Part shown: positions 1 through 7,874 of the stretch, piece after piece
Position numbering within the stretch: the first letter of the stretch is position 1
Layout: each line of letters begins with the position of its first letter
From: Planctomycetales bacterium
Lineage (GTDB): Bacteria > Planctomycetota > Phycisphaerae > SM23-33
Length of the DNA: 37,428 bases
NCBI GenBank assembly: GCA_030612725.1
Contig: JAUWNJ010000031.1
Span: 1-37,428, forward strand
Direction of reading: 5' to 3'
Notes under the pieces: model-generated
What the model saw: only the letters and a program-made list of their open reading frames with translations
The model's database searches: none
Told to the model about the DNA's origin: nothing
Program-made: the position numbers and the translations under genes

Positions 1-2397
1 GCTCACATTGCTCTCGGCTGCGAGTGTGAAACTCCGGCCCCACCCGCCGGACATACCATTGACGGACACCATGTCGATACCTCCCATGGCCACGCGCAGC
101 GCGCCGCCCGAATGCCCGCCGGAAGCGATTCGCTCGCCGTCTGCATAGGCCGGACTGTTCGTGCTGCGGAACGTATCGTCGGCGTAACCGAAGCCGTCGG
201 TTCCGCTGTCGAAATTCACATCCAACACCGTCTGTGCAGGCGGCGGGGGGTTGTAACTCACCTGTACGTCGTCGATGAGCATATCCGTTACTTCAGTGTT
301 GAAGGTTTTCTGGTTGTTGTAAGCGCCGATTCTCAGCGTGTGACTGCCGGCCGACAGCGTCCCCAGGCTTATCTCAGCGTGCACCCAGCCTGTGGTTATC
401 GGGTCTCCGCTCTCGCCGTCGCCGGTGATTATGGCCAGTCGGTCGCCGTCCGTACCGATCAACTGTCCGTCGATACTCACCAGCGCTTCGGAATATTCGT
501 CCGGTTCGTAGGAACCCGATTGTGTCAGTTTGTACCACAGCGACAGGCTCACAGTGCTCTCTGCCGCGAGTGTGAAACTCCGGCTCCATCCGCCTGACAT
601 ACCATTGATGATGTCCACGTCGTCGACGTTCCCGACGGTTACGCGCAGCGCCCCGCCGGAATGTCCGCCGGAAGCGATTCTGTCGCCGTCGGCATACGTC
701 GGATTGCTCGTGCCGCGGAACGTATCATCGACGTAACTGAAGCTGTCGGTTCCGATGTCGAAATTCGCACTCCATAAGATTTGTGCGGGCGGCGGATTTC
801 CGACCTTGAAGGTGAAATCGGACGCGGTAATCTCCGGTATGGTCGGTAAATTGGGAATGTCCACCATGATGCCGTTGATTCCCCGGTTGTAACTGGTGTA
901 ATTGGCGAACGCCGCCGTCAGGCCCGGAAGCAGGGCCGTCTTGTCGGTTGCGATGGCGTTGTCGTCAGCGGCGCCGGCGGCAGGGTTATTCCCGTCAAAG
1001 GACGAATTGTTGTAAAAGACGTGCCGTCCGACAGGTTCGGCAACCGGCTGGATCGCCCGATGGTAGATGTCCATTACCGTGCGAACATTCAATGGTGTCT
1101 GGTCGGTTCGTTCGTATAGGTAAAAGGTCAGGTATTCCAGGGTTCCGGCCACCGGGGCGGTAAAGGAAAACGCGGTGCTGCTCGTGTCTTCCTCGGTAAC
1201 AATGACCTCCTGTGTATAGTATTGTCCGTTGATGCATCCGGTCAGTCGCCACTTTCCGGGGTACATCGGCACCCATGGCCCGCCGGGCGTCCACGGGCTT
1301 CCTGTGATAGTCCGGCTATAGACGCGCACCCAGTTCCCGGTTACCACCTGCCCGGCGGTAACGGTCTGGTCGACCTTCTGATATTTCCAGAAGCCGTGCG
1401 GCATGACGCCGATATAGACCGGTTCGATTGCGTCGCCGTAGTTGGCAAACGGCGCGGTCCAGACCGGCGGTGTGCTGCCCTCGCCGATGAGTTGCCAGCC
1501 GGAGTACCATCCACCATAGGCGCAGTTGGCGCTGGGACGCGCCTTGGACGGTGTCGGCCAGGTCATTACGTAGATCGTGTCGATGTCCATTGCCAGGTCC
1601 AGCGTCGTCTTGCTGTTCGTCGGCGCCACGGCGTGGTAGGTGTCGGGGTATTTGGTGGAGTCAACGGTCCAATCGTTGCCGCCGGTTCCGACCTCCGGGG
1701 CTATGAAAATCCGTGTCTCCCCGTGCATGCCTTGCTGGCTTGCCTGGCTGACAGGCGTGATTTGGACCAGCCACTGACCGCCGACAATGCGATAATTTGT
1801 GGTTACGGTAGTCTCGAAGCCGTGATCGGTGTAAGTGATGGCTTCGCTCTCGATGAGAAGTTCGCCTTCTTCGTACTTGAGAATCCTGCAACTCTGAGAA
1901 CCGCTGCCGTAGTTGCAATAACCGTTGGGGGTGTTCCATGCGCGGTAAATCTCGTTATGCCGGGCGGGGGTGCCCGAAGCCTCCAACTTCGCATAAAGGA
2001 AGACCGCGTCGTACGGGCTTGAGTGCAGCGATATCCAGAAATTGTGGCCTTCAAGGGCGGGGTCACCCTGAAACTCGTAATCCGTTTCTCCGGGGGGCAC
2101 CAGTACCCATGTGCTGCGCCGGTTCCATGCCTCGAAGCCATAATGCTTGTGCGAGTCATAACCCATGGTGTCCCAGATGCGGACTGTGTCGGGAGGCAGG
2201 GGCGTATAACCGACCTGGTAGTCTTCGGAGGTCGAAGGTATGGACGATTCCGACGACGTATCGTCGCTGGTCGCCTTTGCCACAGGGTCGGAAACAACCC
2301 CGGTGTCCACGTTGTCACCTGTCACAAAAACAACCAGCACGGATGTCGCAACCACAGCGGCCAACGACACCAACAGCACATTTGTTACACGTCCCAT
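1..2397 (-). CDS. Large secreted multidomain protein, 3' end outside window
   Basis: The frame stays open from ATG 2397 to the left edge (799 codons), so the protein is truncated by the window, not broken. AGGAGGT lies 7 bases before the ATG and decides the start. Residues about 5-27 form a hydrophobic signal or anchor segment, then a Ser/Thr/Asp-rich linker. The middle has no family I can name. Around residues 440-500 lies a module with FYNNSSFDGNN, DDNAIATDK, LLPG and GINGIMVDI, which I associate with planctomycete secreted proteins, often next to sorting or dockerin modules. From about residue 515 comes a beta-rich module (SGGHSGGALRV, GGWSRSFTLAAES, SLSLWYKL, LIDDVQVSY) resembling jelly-roll/MAM/LamG-type modules. 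It restarts 182 residues later and runs off the edge. Likely a cell-surface or exported adhesive or carbohydrate-binding protein; substrate unknown. Confidence 0.85.
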   Translation of the reverse strand, partial: MGRVTNVLLVSLAAVVATSVLVVFVTGDNVDTGVVSDPVAKATSDDTSSESSIPSTSEDYQVGYTPLPPDTVRIWDTMGYDSHKHYGFEAWNRRSTWVLVPPGETDYEFQGDPALEGHNFWISLHSSPYDAVFLYAKLEASGTPARHNEIYRAWNTPNGYCNYGSGSQSCRILKYEEGELLIESEAITYTDHGFETTVTTNYRIVGGQWLVQITPVSQASQQGMHGETRIFIAPEVGTGGNDWTVDSTKYPDTYHAVAPTNSKTTLDLAMDIDTIYVMTWPTPSKARPSANCAYGGWYSGWQLIGEGSTPPVWTAPFANYGDAIEPVYIGVMPHGFWKYQKVDQTVTAGQVVTGNWVRVYSRTITGSPWTPGGPWVPMYPGKWRLTGCINGQYYTQEVIVTEEDTSSTAFSFTAPVAGTLEYLTFYLYERTDQTPLNVRTVMDIYHRAIQPVAEPVGRHVFYNNSSFDGNNPAAGAADDNAIATDKTALLPGLTAAFANYTSYNRGINGIMVDIPNLPTIPEITASDFTFKVGNPPPAQILWSANFDIGTDSFSYVDDTFRGTSNPTYADGDRIASGGHSGGALRVTVGNVDDVDIINGMSGGWSRSFTLAAESTVSLSLWYKLTQSGSYEPDEYSEALVSIDGQLIGTDGDRLAIITGDGESGDPITTGWVHAEISLGTLSAGSHTLRIGAYNNQKTFNTEVTDMLIDDVQVSYNPPPPAQTVLDVNFDSGTDGFGYADDTFRSTNSPAYADGERIASGGHSGGALRVAMGGIDMVSVNGMSGGWGRSFTLAAESNVS

Positions 2398-2492
2398 CGG
2401 TTTTACCTCCTGTCGGTGGTGAGAAACCCTATACAGATTACCCATCCCCTATCCCTGGCGTCTCCTGCCTGCTCACAGGCACATGTATATAG

Positions 2493-2521
2493 ATTATACG
2501 GCAACATGCCATAAACGTCAA
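2493..2521 (-). promoter_or_regulatory. Sigma70-type promoter for the large secreted protein
   Basis: On the minus strand TTGACG (2516-2521) is followed after exactly 17 bases by TATAAT (2493-2498). Transcription would start near 2487, giving a leader of about 90 bases before ATG 2397. The leader holds a small hairpin (GCCTG-TGAG-CAGGC, near 2467-2480). I see no known riboswitch motif in it. The rest of 2522-2685, between this promoter and the end of mtnA, shows no gene and no convincing terminator. Confidence 0.75.
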
Positions 2522-2685
2522 GCAACTGCTTGCTCCGCGGGTGCTTGTAATACGACAACGCGGGTCAGGAAAATGACGGTTCCCGATTGTTTTTCTGTTG
2601 AAACAGCGTCAAATCCAAGGCGTAAATTTAAAAGGACGGCGTAACAGCGTGGGATTTTTCCCGGGCAGGACTTTTTTACTCCGTC

Positions 2686-3723
2686 TTATCTGACGGCAAC
2701 CTTATCGATCTCGTCGATGACGGGTTTAATGACGCCGCGTTCGGTGATGATTCCGTCGATTAATTCTGCCGGGGTGATGTCGAAGGCGAAGTTGATTGCC
2801 TCGACGCCCTCGGGCGCGAGGCGGACGCGGGTGAATTTGCCATCGTCGGTGAGACCTGTGGCGTAGAGGACTTCTTCGTCGCCGCGCTGCTCGATGGGAA
2901 TACCGTTGCCGTCGGGGCAGTCCAAATCGAACGTTGAAAGCGGAGCGGCTACATAAAACGGTACGCCCGAAGCCTTTGCGCAGAGGGCCTTTTCGTAGGT
3001 TCCGATCTTGTTTGCGACGTCGCCGTTTGCGGCGATGCGGTCAGCGCCGGTGATTACCAGATCAATCTCGCCTCGCCGCATGAGAAGCCCCGCGGCATTG
3101 TCGGCGATAATTTTCACCGGAATGCCCTCTTGCTGAAGTTCCCATGCTGTCAGGCGCGAACCCTGGCAACGCGGGCGGGTTTCATCGGCGATGACCGAGA
3201 CCTTTCGACCGGCCCGGTGGGCAAAATATATCGGCGCAAGGGCTGATCCCCAATCCACAAACGCCAGCCATCCGGCGTTGCAGTGTGTCAGCACGGTCAT
3301 TGAGTCGGTTATCAATTCCGCGCCGATTTCGCCGATTCGACGCCCGGCTTCGATATATTCTGCGGCAATAGTCCGGGCTTCGGCGGCGGCATCGGCAGCG
3401 GCACGAACCCGGTCGATGGAGTAGAACAAATCGCGGGCCGTCGGGCGGGTGTTTTTGAGCGTCTCGTAACCGTCCTGGATATAGGCCGAGCGGTCCGGTT
3501 CGTCGGCGGGGGCTTCGGCGAAGACCTGTGCCATACCGTATCCCGCTGCCGCTCCGATAGCTCCGGCTCCGCGAACGACCATTGTTTTGATAGCCTCGGC
3601 TGTATCGCGGTGCGTCGGTAGCGCGACGACCTCGAACCTGTGCGGAAGCATCGGCTGATTAATCGTCATCACCGACGAACCTTCCATCCACACCGTCAGA
3701 TAATCTTTGCCATTGACCTTCAT
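2686..3723 (-). CDS. mtnA: S-methyl-5-thioribose-1-phosphate isomerase family protein
   Basis: 345 aa, full family length. The MtnA / eIF2B-alpha-like family isomerises methylthioribose-1-phosphate to methylthioribulose-1-phosphate in methionine salvage. Visible signatures are RGAGAIG near 51, the catalytic Cys in LTHCNAG (about C148), DETRPRCQGSRLTAWEL near 180-196, and GADRIAANGDVANKIGTY with the catalytic Asp at about 228. After the Cys the chain reads WLAFVDWGSALAPI instead of the LAT-x-GYGTALG of classical MtnA. That subgroup may instead act on 5-deoxyribose-1-phosphate or another aldose-1-phosphate, so the exact substrate is uncertain. No other methionine-salvage gene is in the window. 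The gene lies 163 bases downstream of the CoA-transferase gene on the same strand, separated by a hairpin repeat, and may be the last gene of that transcript. The Shine-Dalgarno before ATG 3723 is weak, but the N-terminus (LTVWMEGSSVMTINQPMLPH) fits the family. Confidence 0.88.
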   Translation of the reverse strand: MKVNGKDYLTVWMEGSSVMTINQPMLPHRFEVVALPTHRDTAEAIKTMVVRGAGAIGAAAGYGMAQVFAEAPADEPDRSAYIQDGYETLKNTRPTARDLFYSIDRVRAAADAAAEARTIAAEYIEAGRRIGEIGAELITDSMTVLTHCNAGWLAFVDWGSALAPIYFAHRAGRKVSVIADETRPRCQGSRLTAWELQQEGIPVKIIADNAAGLLMRRGEIDLVITGADRIAANGDVANKIGTYEKALCAKASGVPFYVAAPLSTFDLDCPDGNGIPIEQRGDEEVLYATGLTDDGKFTRVRLAPEGVEAINFAFDITPAELIDGIITERGVIKPVIDEIDKVAVR

Positions 3724-3782
3724 TGTTACCAGGAATTATACCACCGGCATTTGATTAATGCGCTCTGCATGGTAAGCACCCT

Positions 3783-3838
3783 ACGAGCCGCGACCGCGAG
3801 GGAGCGGTCAGACCAGTCCCTTGCTTCTCGCGGCCCGT
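3783..3838. repeat. Nested hairpin repeat (GAGCCGCGACCG family)
   Basis: Outer arms ACGAGCCGCGA (3783-3793) and TCGCGGCCCGT (3828-3838) pair at 10 of 11 positions. Inside is a perfect hairpin GACCGC (3792-3797) / GCGGTC (3804-3809). Sequence of the same type (GAGCCGCGACCG, GGAGCGGTC, CGGCNCGTTTATCT) recurs inverted near 37321-37372, and its core sits at the centre of the 44-bp palindrome at 37258. It fills most of the gap between mtnA and the CoA-transferase gene. Confidence 0.7.
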
Positions 3839-3886
3839 TTATCTCTCGCCGGCACAGTCTTCCGTGCATCCGGAAGATCAGTCAGG

Positions 3887-5758
3887 CTATTCTTGCTCTT
3901 TCACCAGGTCAAAGGTGATGCTGTAGGCGTCGCCGTCGAACTCGGTGTTCACCTTGAAACCGGAGTTGTGGAAGATGGCGAGCATTGGTTTGTTGGCCGG
4001 TAGAACCTTGGCGTAGAAGTGGCGGACGCCGCGCTGACGGGCGATCTGGGCTATGTAGTCCATCAGGAACGTGCCCATTCCCTTTTGCTGCCATTCGTCC
4101 TGGACGATGAAAGCGACCTCAGCGGCCTGGGTTTTGGGGTCGAGGAAATACTGCGCGATGGCGACGATGTCTTCGCCTGTCGGGCTTGGCACAACGCCGA
4201 CGATGGCAATGTCGTTTCGGTAATCGATGTTGGTTAGTTTCTGCACATCTTTGTGTGGAAAAGTCATCGTAGAAGAGAAATATCGCGTATGGACGGACTG
4301 GTTGCTCAGTGAATAAAGCATCTCGCTCAATGCCGGCTCGTCGGTTGGCTTGACGGGGCGGAAAAAAATCTGCGTACCGTCTTTGAGCGTGTCGTAACGT
4401 TCGAGTTCTTCGGGATAAGCGACCTTGTCCCATGCCAGTTCGATCTGGTCCTGCGGGAGATAATTCTGCGTTTTGGCGGCCTCAATGAGTTCATTCCTGA
4501 ACTTCGGGTGGGCGATATTGACCAGCGCCAGAACCCGCTCGCGGATGCTCCTGCCGTGAAGGTAGGCGATACCGTATTCGGTAACGACGTAGTGCACGTC
4601 GCCGCGTGTTGTAACGACGCCGGCGCCTTCTGTCAGGTGTGGGACGATGCGGGAGACGGATTCGTCTTTGGCGGTGGAAGGCATGGCGATGATGGCCTTT
4701 CCGCCCCGACTTCTGGCAGAACCGCGAATAAAATCGACCTGCCCGCCGATACCGCTGTAGAACTTATAGCCCAGTGAATCGGAGCAGACCTGGCCGGTCA
4801 GGTCGATCTCCAAAGCAACATTTATTCCAACCATTTTATCGTGCTGACTGATGACGAACGGATCGTTGACGTACTCGGTTGGTCTGAAATTGAAAAAGGG
4901 GTTTCCGTCAATGTAGTCGTAGAGTTTCTGCGACCCCATGCAGAAACTGGCGACGATTTTCCCTCGATTAATCGTCTTTTTAGAGCAGGTTATCGCGCCG
5001 CACTCGATAAGGTCGATAATCCAGTCGCCGAACATTTCGGTATGTATGCCGAGTTCTTTTTTGTCTTTGAGGTACTCTGCCAGCGCTTGAGGTATGCGTC
5101 CGATGCCGCATTCAATTGTGCTTCCGTCTTCGACCAGGCGGGCGATATTCTCGCCGATACGTCGGAGCGTCTCGCTCGGTTCTGGGACTGGAACGGTAAT
5201 AACAGGTTCGTCATAGGGCACGAGCATATCAATGAAATTGGCGTGGATAAAACTGTCGCCCATCGTTCGCGGCATTTTGGAGTTAACCTGGGCGATGATG
5301 TACTTGGCGTTGGCTGTGGCGGATTTGACGATATCGACTGATACGCCGAAACTGCACAGGCCGCTGGCATCGGGCGGCGAGACGGATATTAACGCCACGT
5401 CGATGGGAATTCTGCCTGTCTCGAACTCGCGAGGAATCGCCGACAGGAAAATCGGCGTATAATCGCCGATACCGGCGTCCAGAGCGTGCCGGACGTTATC
5501 GGCGACGAAAAAACTGTTCATCTTGAATTTGTCGCGGAATTTTTCATCGGCATAGGGAGCCGACCCCATCGTCAGCAGGTGGATGATACGGGCGTCGTAA
5601 ATATCCCGGGAATGCTCCACAAGCGCGTTGACAAGATGTTGAGGCTGGGCGCATCCGGTGCCTATGAAGATGCTGTTTCCCGGTTTGATTAGCTTCATTG
5701 CCTCGGCGGCGGTTCCGACCCGGTCGGCAAACTTTTTTTTCCAGTCAAATTCCTGCAT
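3887..5758 (-). CDS. Acetyl-CoA hydrolase/transferase fused to GNAT acetyltransferase
   Basis: 623 aa from ATG 5758, which has GAGAAG just upstream. An in-frame start 26 codons earlier would overlap the preceding gene and adds residues unlike the family. Residues about 10-440 are a CoA-transferase of the acetyl-CoA hydrolase/4-hydroxybutyrate CoA-transferase type: IECGIGRIPQALAEYL near 215, GIGGQVDFIRGSARS near 337, and VVTEYGIAYLHGRSIRERV with IAHPKFR near 391-420. Residues about 455-620 are a GNAT domain with the acetyl-CoA pyrophosphate loop QDEWQQKGMGTFLM and the NxxMLAIFHNSGF ending. The first domain moves CoA between acyl groups or hydrolyses acetyl-CoA. The second should transfer acetyl, perhaps to protein lysines; its target is unknown. 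The fusion is known in other bacteria. The upstream synthetase gene ends 13 bases before the start, so the two are co-transcribed. Confidence 0.88.
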   Translation of the reverse strand: MQEFDWKKKFADRVGTAAEAMKLIKPGNSIFIGTGCAQPQHLVNALVEHSRDIYDARIIHLLTMGSAPYADEKFRDKFKMNSFFVADNVRHALDAGIGDYTPIFLSAIPREFETGRIPIDVALISVSPPDASGLCSFGVSVDIVKSATANAKYIIAQVNSKMPRTMGDSFIHANFIDMLVPYDEPVITVPVPEPSETLRRIGENIARLVEDGSTIECGIGRIPQALAEYLKDKKELGIHTEMFGDWIIDLIECGAITCSKKTINRGKIVASFCMGSQKLYDYIDGNPFFNFRPTEYVNDPFVISQHDKMVGINVALEIDLTGQVCSDSLGYKFYSGIGGQVDFIRGSARSRGGKAIIAMPSTAKDESVSRIVPHLTEGAGVVTTRGDVHYVVTEYGIAYLHGRSIRERVLALVNIAHPKFRNELIEAAKTQNYLPQDQIELAWDKVAYPEELERYDTLKDGTQIFFRPVKPTDEPALSEMLYSLSNQSVHTRYFSSTMTFPHKDVQKLTNIDYRNDIAIVGVVPSPTGEDIVAIAQYFLDPKTQAAEVAFIVQDEWQQKGMGTFLMDYIAQIARQRGVRHFYAKVLPANKPMLAIFHNSGFKVNTEFDGDAYSITFDLVKEQE

Positions 5759-5771
5759 GGTTTCTTCTCGT

Positions 5772-7874
5772 TCAGATTTTTTCGACGCTGATTCGAGCGT
5801 CAACTGCGATTGGCGTGACGCCTTCGATACCGACAATAAAGGGGTTAATGTCCATTTCCTGAATCTGGGGGAATGCTGTTACCAACTGGCTGAGCCTCTG
5901 AAGACCCTCGGCGATAGCGTCAAGATCGACGCCTTCCTTGCCTCGGAACCCTTTGAGTATCTGATACGTTTTCGTGCGAACGAGCATTTCCTTGGCTTCG
6001 GCAGCCGTTATCGGCGCCAGATAGAACGCCACGTCCTTCAGCACCTCGACCGTAACGCCGCCCATACCGAACATCAGCAGCGGTCCGAAATGCGGATCAC
6101 GGTTCATTCCGAGTATTACCTCTTTGCCGCTGGTGCACATCTCCTGAACCAGTACGCCGAGTATGTCGGCGTCGGGTGCTTTTTTCGGGATGCGGTACAT
6201 CATCAGGTCGAATGCGTCCATGACTTGCTGGGGACCATTCAGACCTATCCTGACGCCGCCGACGTCCGATTTGTGGAGGATGTCCGGCGACCATATCTTC
6301 ATCACGACCGGATAGCCAAGTTGATCGGCAATGTCCGCCGCCTGCTCAGCGGTCATTGCGACCGTCCCCTTGGGAGTTACGAATCCGTAGGCTTCGAGAA
6401 TCTCCTTGGATTCCATTTCCGGTATTTCACGAACGCCCTGGCGAAGGTGCCTGTCGATAATGTGCTCGACTTTACGGCGATTTACGGGGAAGAGTTTTAT
6501 GACTCGCTTAGGCCTGGATCGCCAGCAGGTATATTTGTTCATTACTTCAATGGTTGCTACGGCGCTTTCGGGTGAATCGTATTGAGGAATGTTACCTCTG
6601 CGCAGGATACGAATCGCCTCGGCGACCATCTGACCGCCGAGGAAGCAGGCAAGCACGGGCTTTGAGGACTTTTCGGTGGCGATTTTGACGATTGCCTCGG
6701 CGACACCGGCACAATCAGTCATTGCCTGCGGCGTCAGCAACACCATGACTGCGTTCACGCCGGGATCGTCGAGAACGACGTCAAGTGCGAACTCGTACCG
6801 GTCGGGCATTGCGTCGCCCAGAACGTCTATCGGGTTGTTGACGTTGGCAGCGGATGGGAGATTCTCAGCCAACCGCCTAATCGTTTCGTCGGTCAATTTG
6901 GCAAACGTCAGTCCCCTTCGTTCGATTGCGTCGGCTGCCATAATTCCAGGCCCGCCGGCGTTTGTGATAACCGCGACACTCGGACCGGCGGGTAAAGGTT
7001 GATTGACAAAGGCCTGTGCATAATCGAACTGCGTCTTTATGGAGTCGCAACGGATAATACCAGACCGGTCGAACCCGACATCGTAGGCAGTTTCACTACC
7101 GGCCAGAGACCCGGTGTGAGAGGATGCAGCCTTTGCTCCTGCGCCCGTACCACCTGATTTTATCAGCAGTATCGGCTTTTCCTGCGAGATGAGTTCTGCC
7201 TGTCGCACGAAGTCGTCACCGCTCGTGATGCTTTCCAGATAACCGGCGATGACCTTTGTGTCTTTGTCCTGACCGAGCGCCTTAATAATATCGAGTTCAT
7301 TAATGTCGGCTTTGTTCCCGATGCTGACAAGCGCGCTGAAACCGATGTCGTTCGCTTTTGCCATGTCGAGGATCGCCGTAACCAGGGCGCCCGACTGCGA
7401 GAGGTATCCGATATGCCCGATTTCCGGTAAGTCCCCGCCGAAACTCGCATTGAGATAACTGCCCGGAACCATAATGCCCAGACAGTTAGGCCCGATAATT
7501 CGAATCTTCGCGTTTTTTGCGATCTGAAGGACCGATTGTTCGAGTTGCCGGCCTTCTGCGCCGACCTCCTTGAAACCGGCGGTGATGATTATCACCGATT
7601 TGACGCCGACACCTGCGCATTCGGTCATAACCGCCGGAACGGCCTTGGCCGGTACGACGATGACTACCAGGTCCGGTACGGTACCGATTGACTTGAGGTC
7701 CGGATAGCAGCGAAGACCCTCCACCTCGTCGGCCTTGGGGTTGACCGGATAGATGTCGCCCTTGAACTGACCGGAAATCAGACCGGCGACGATCTCGTGA
7801 CCGACTTTACCCTTCTGCCGCGATGCGCCGACAACCGCGACAGACTCCGGGCTAAAAAAAGATTTCATACTCAT
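5772..7874 (-). CDS. ADP-forming acetyl/acyl-CoA synthetase (fused alpha-beta)
   Basis: 700 aa, the usual length for the single-chain form with CoA-binding, ligase and ATP-grasp parts. It interconverts acyl-CoA + ADP + Pi with acid + ATP + CoA. An N-terminal CoA-binding Rossmann domain (VAVVGASRQKGKVG, FPV-type YPVNP) is followed by GPNCLGIM and YLSQSGALVTAILDMA near 129-172. The phosphorylated His is in SSHTGSLAGSE (about H253). The ATP-grasp part begins near 470 (YGFVTPKGTVAMT, LGYPVVMKIWSPDILHKSDVGGV). The C-terminus (MDINPFIV, VAVDARI) is intact. No GNAT domain is attached here, unlike Pat-type protein acetyltransferases; the GNAT is on the next gene. The start ATG overlaps the stop of the deacetylase gene by 4 bases (ATGA), typical of translational coupling. 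Confidence 0.9.
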   Translation of the reverse strand: MSMKSFFSPESVAVVGASRQKGKVGHEIVAGLISGQFKGDIYPVNPKADEVEGLRCYPDLKSIGTVPDLVVIVVPAKAVPAVMTECAGVGVKSVIIITAGFKEVGAEGRQLEQSVLQIAKNAKIRIIGPNCLGIMVPGSYLNASFGGDLPEIGHIGYLSQSGALVTAILDMAKANDIGFSALVSIGNKADINELDIIKALGQDKDTKVIAGYLESITSGDDFVRQAELISQEKPILLIKSGGTGAGAKAASSHTGSLAGSETAYDVGFDRSGIIRCDSIKTQFDYAQAFVNQPLPAGPSVAVITNAGGPGIMAADAIERRGLTFAKLTDETIRRLAENLPSAANVNNPIDVLGDAMPDRYEFALDVVLDDPGVNAVMVLLTPQAMTDCAGVAEAIVKIATEKSSKPVLACFLGGQMVAEAIRILRRGNIPQYDSPESAVATIEVMNKYTCWRSRPKRVIKLFPVNRRKVEHIIDRHLRQGVREIPEMESKEILEAYGFVTPKGTVAMTAEQAADIADQLGYPVVMKIWSPDILHKSDVGGVRIGLNGPQQVMDAFDLMMYRIPKKAPDADILGVLVQEMCTSGKEVILGMNRDPHFGPLLMFGMGGVTVEVLKDVAFYLAPITAAEAKEMLVRTKTYQILKGFRGKEGVDLDAIAEGLQRLSQLVTAFPQIQEMDINPFIVGIEGVTPIAVDARISVEKI

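Noticed and set aside
1222-2022. A 266-codon plus-strand frame at the left end
   Set aside because: It is antisense to the long minus-strand secreted protein gene, which has promoter, Shine-Dalgarno and repeated domains.
2398-2487. Leader of the large secreted protein considered as a c-di-GMP or other riboswitch
   Set aside because: Only one small hairpin is visible and no conserved riboswitch core could be found.
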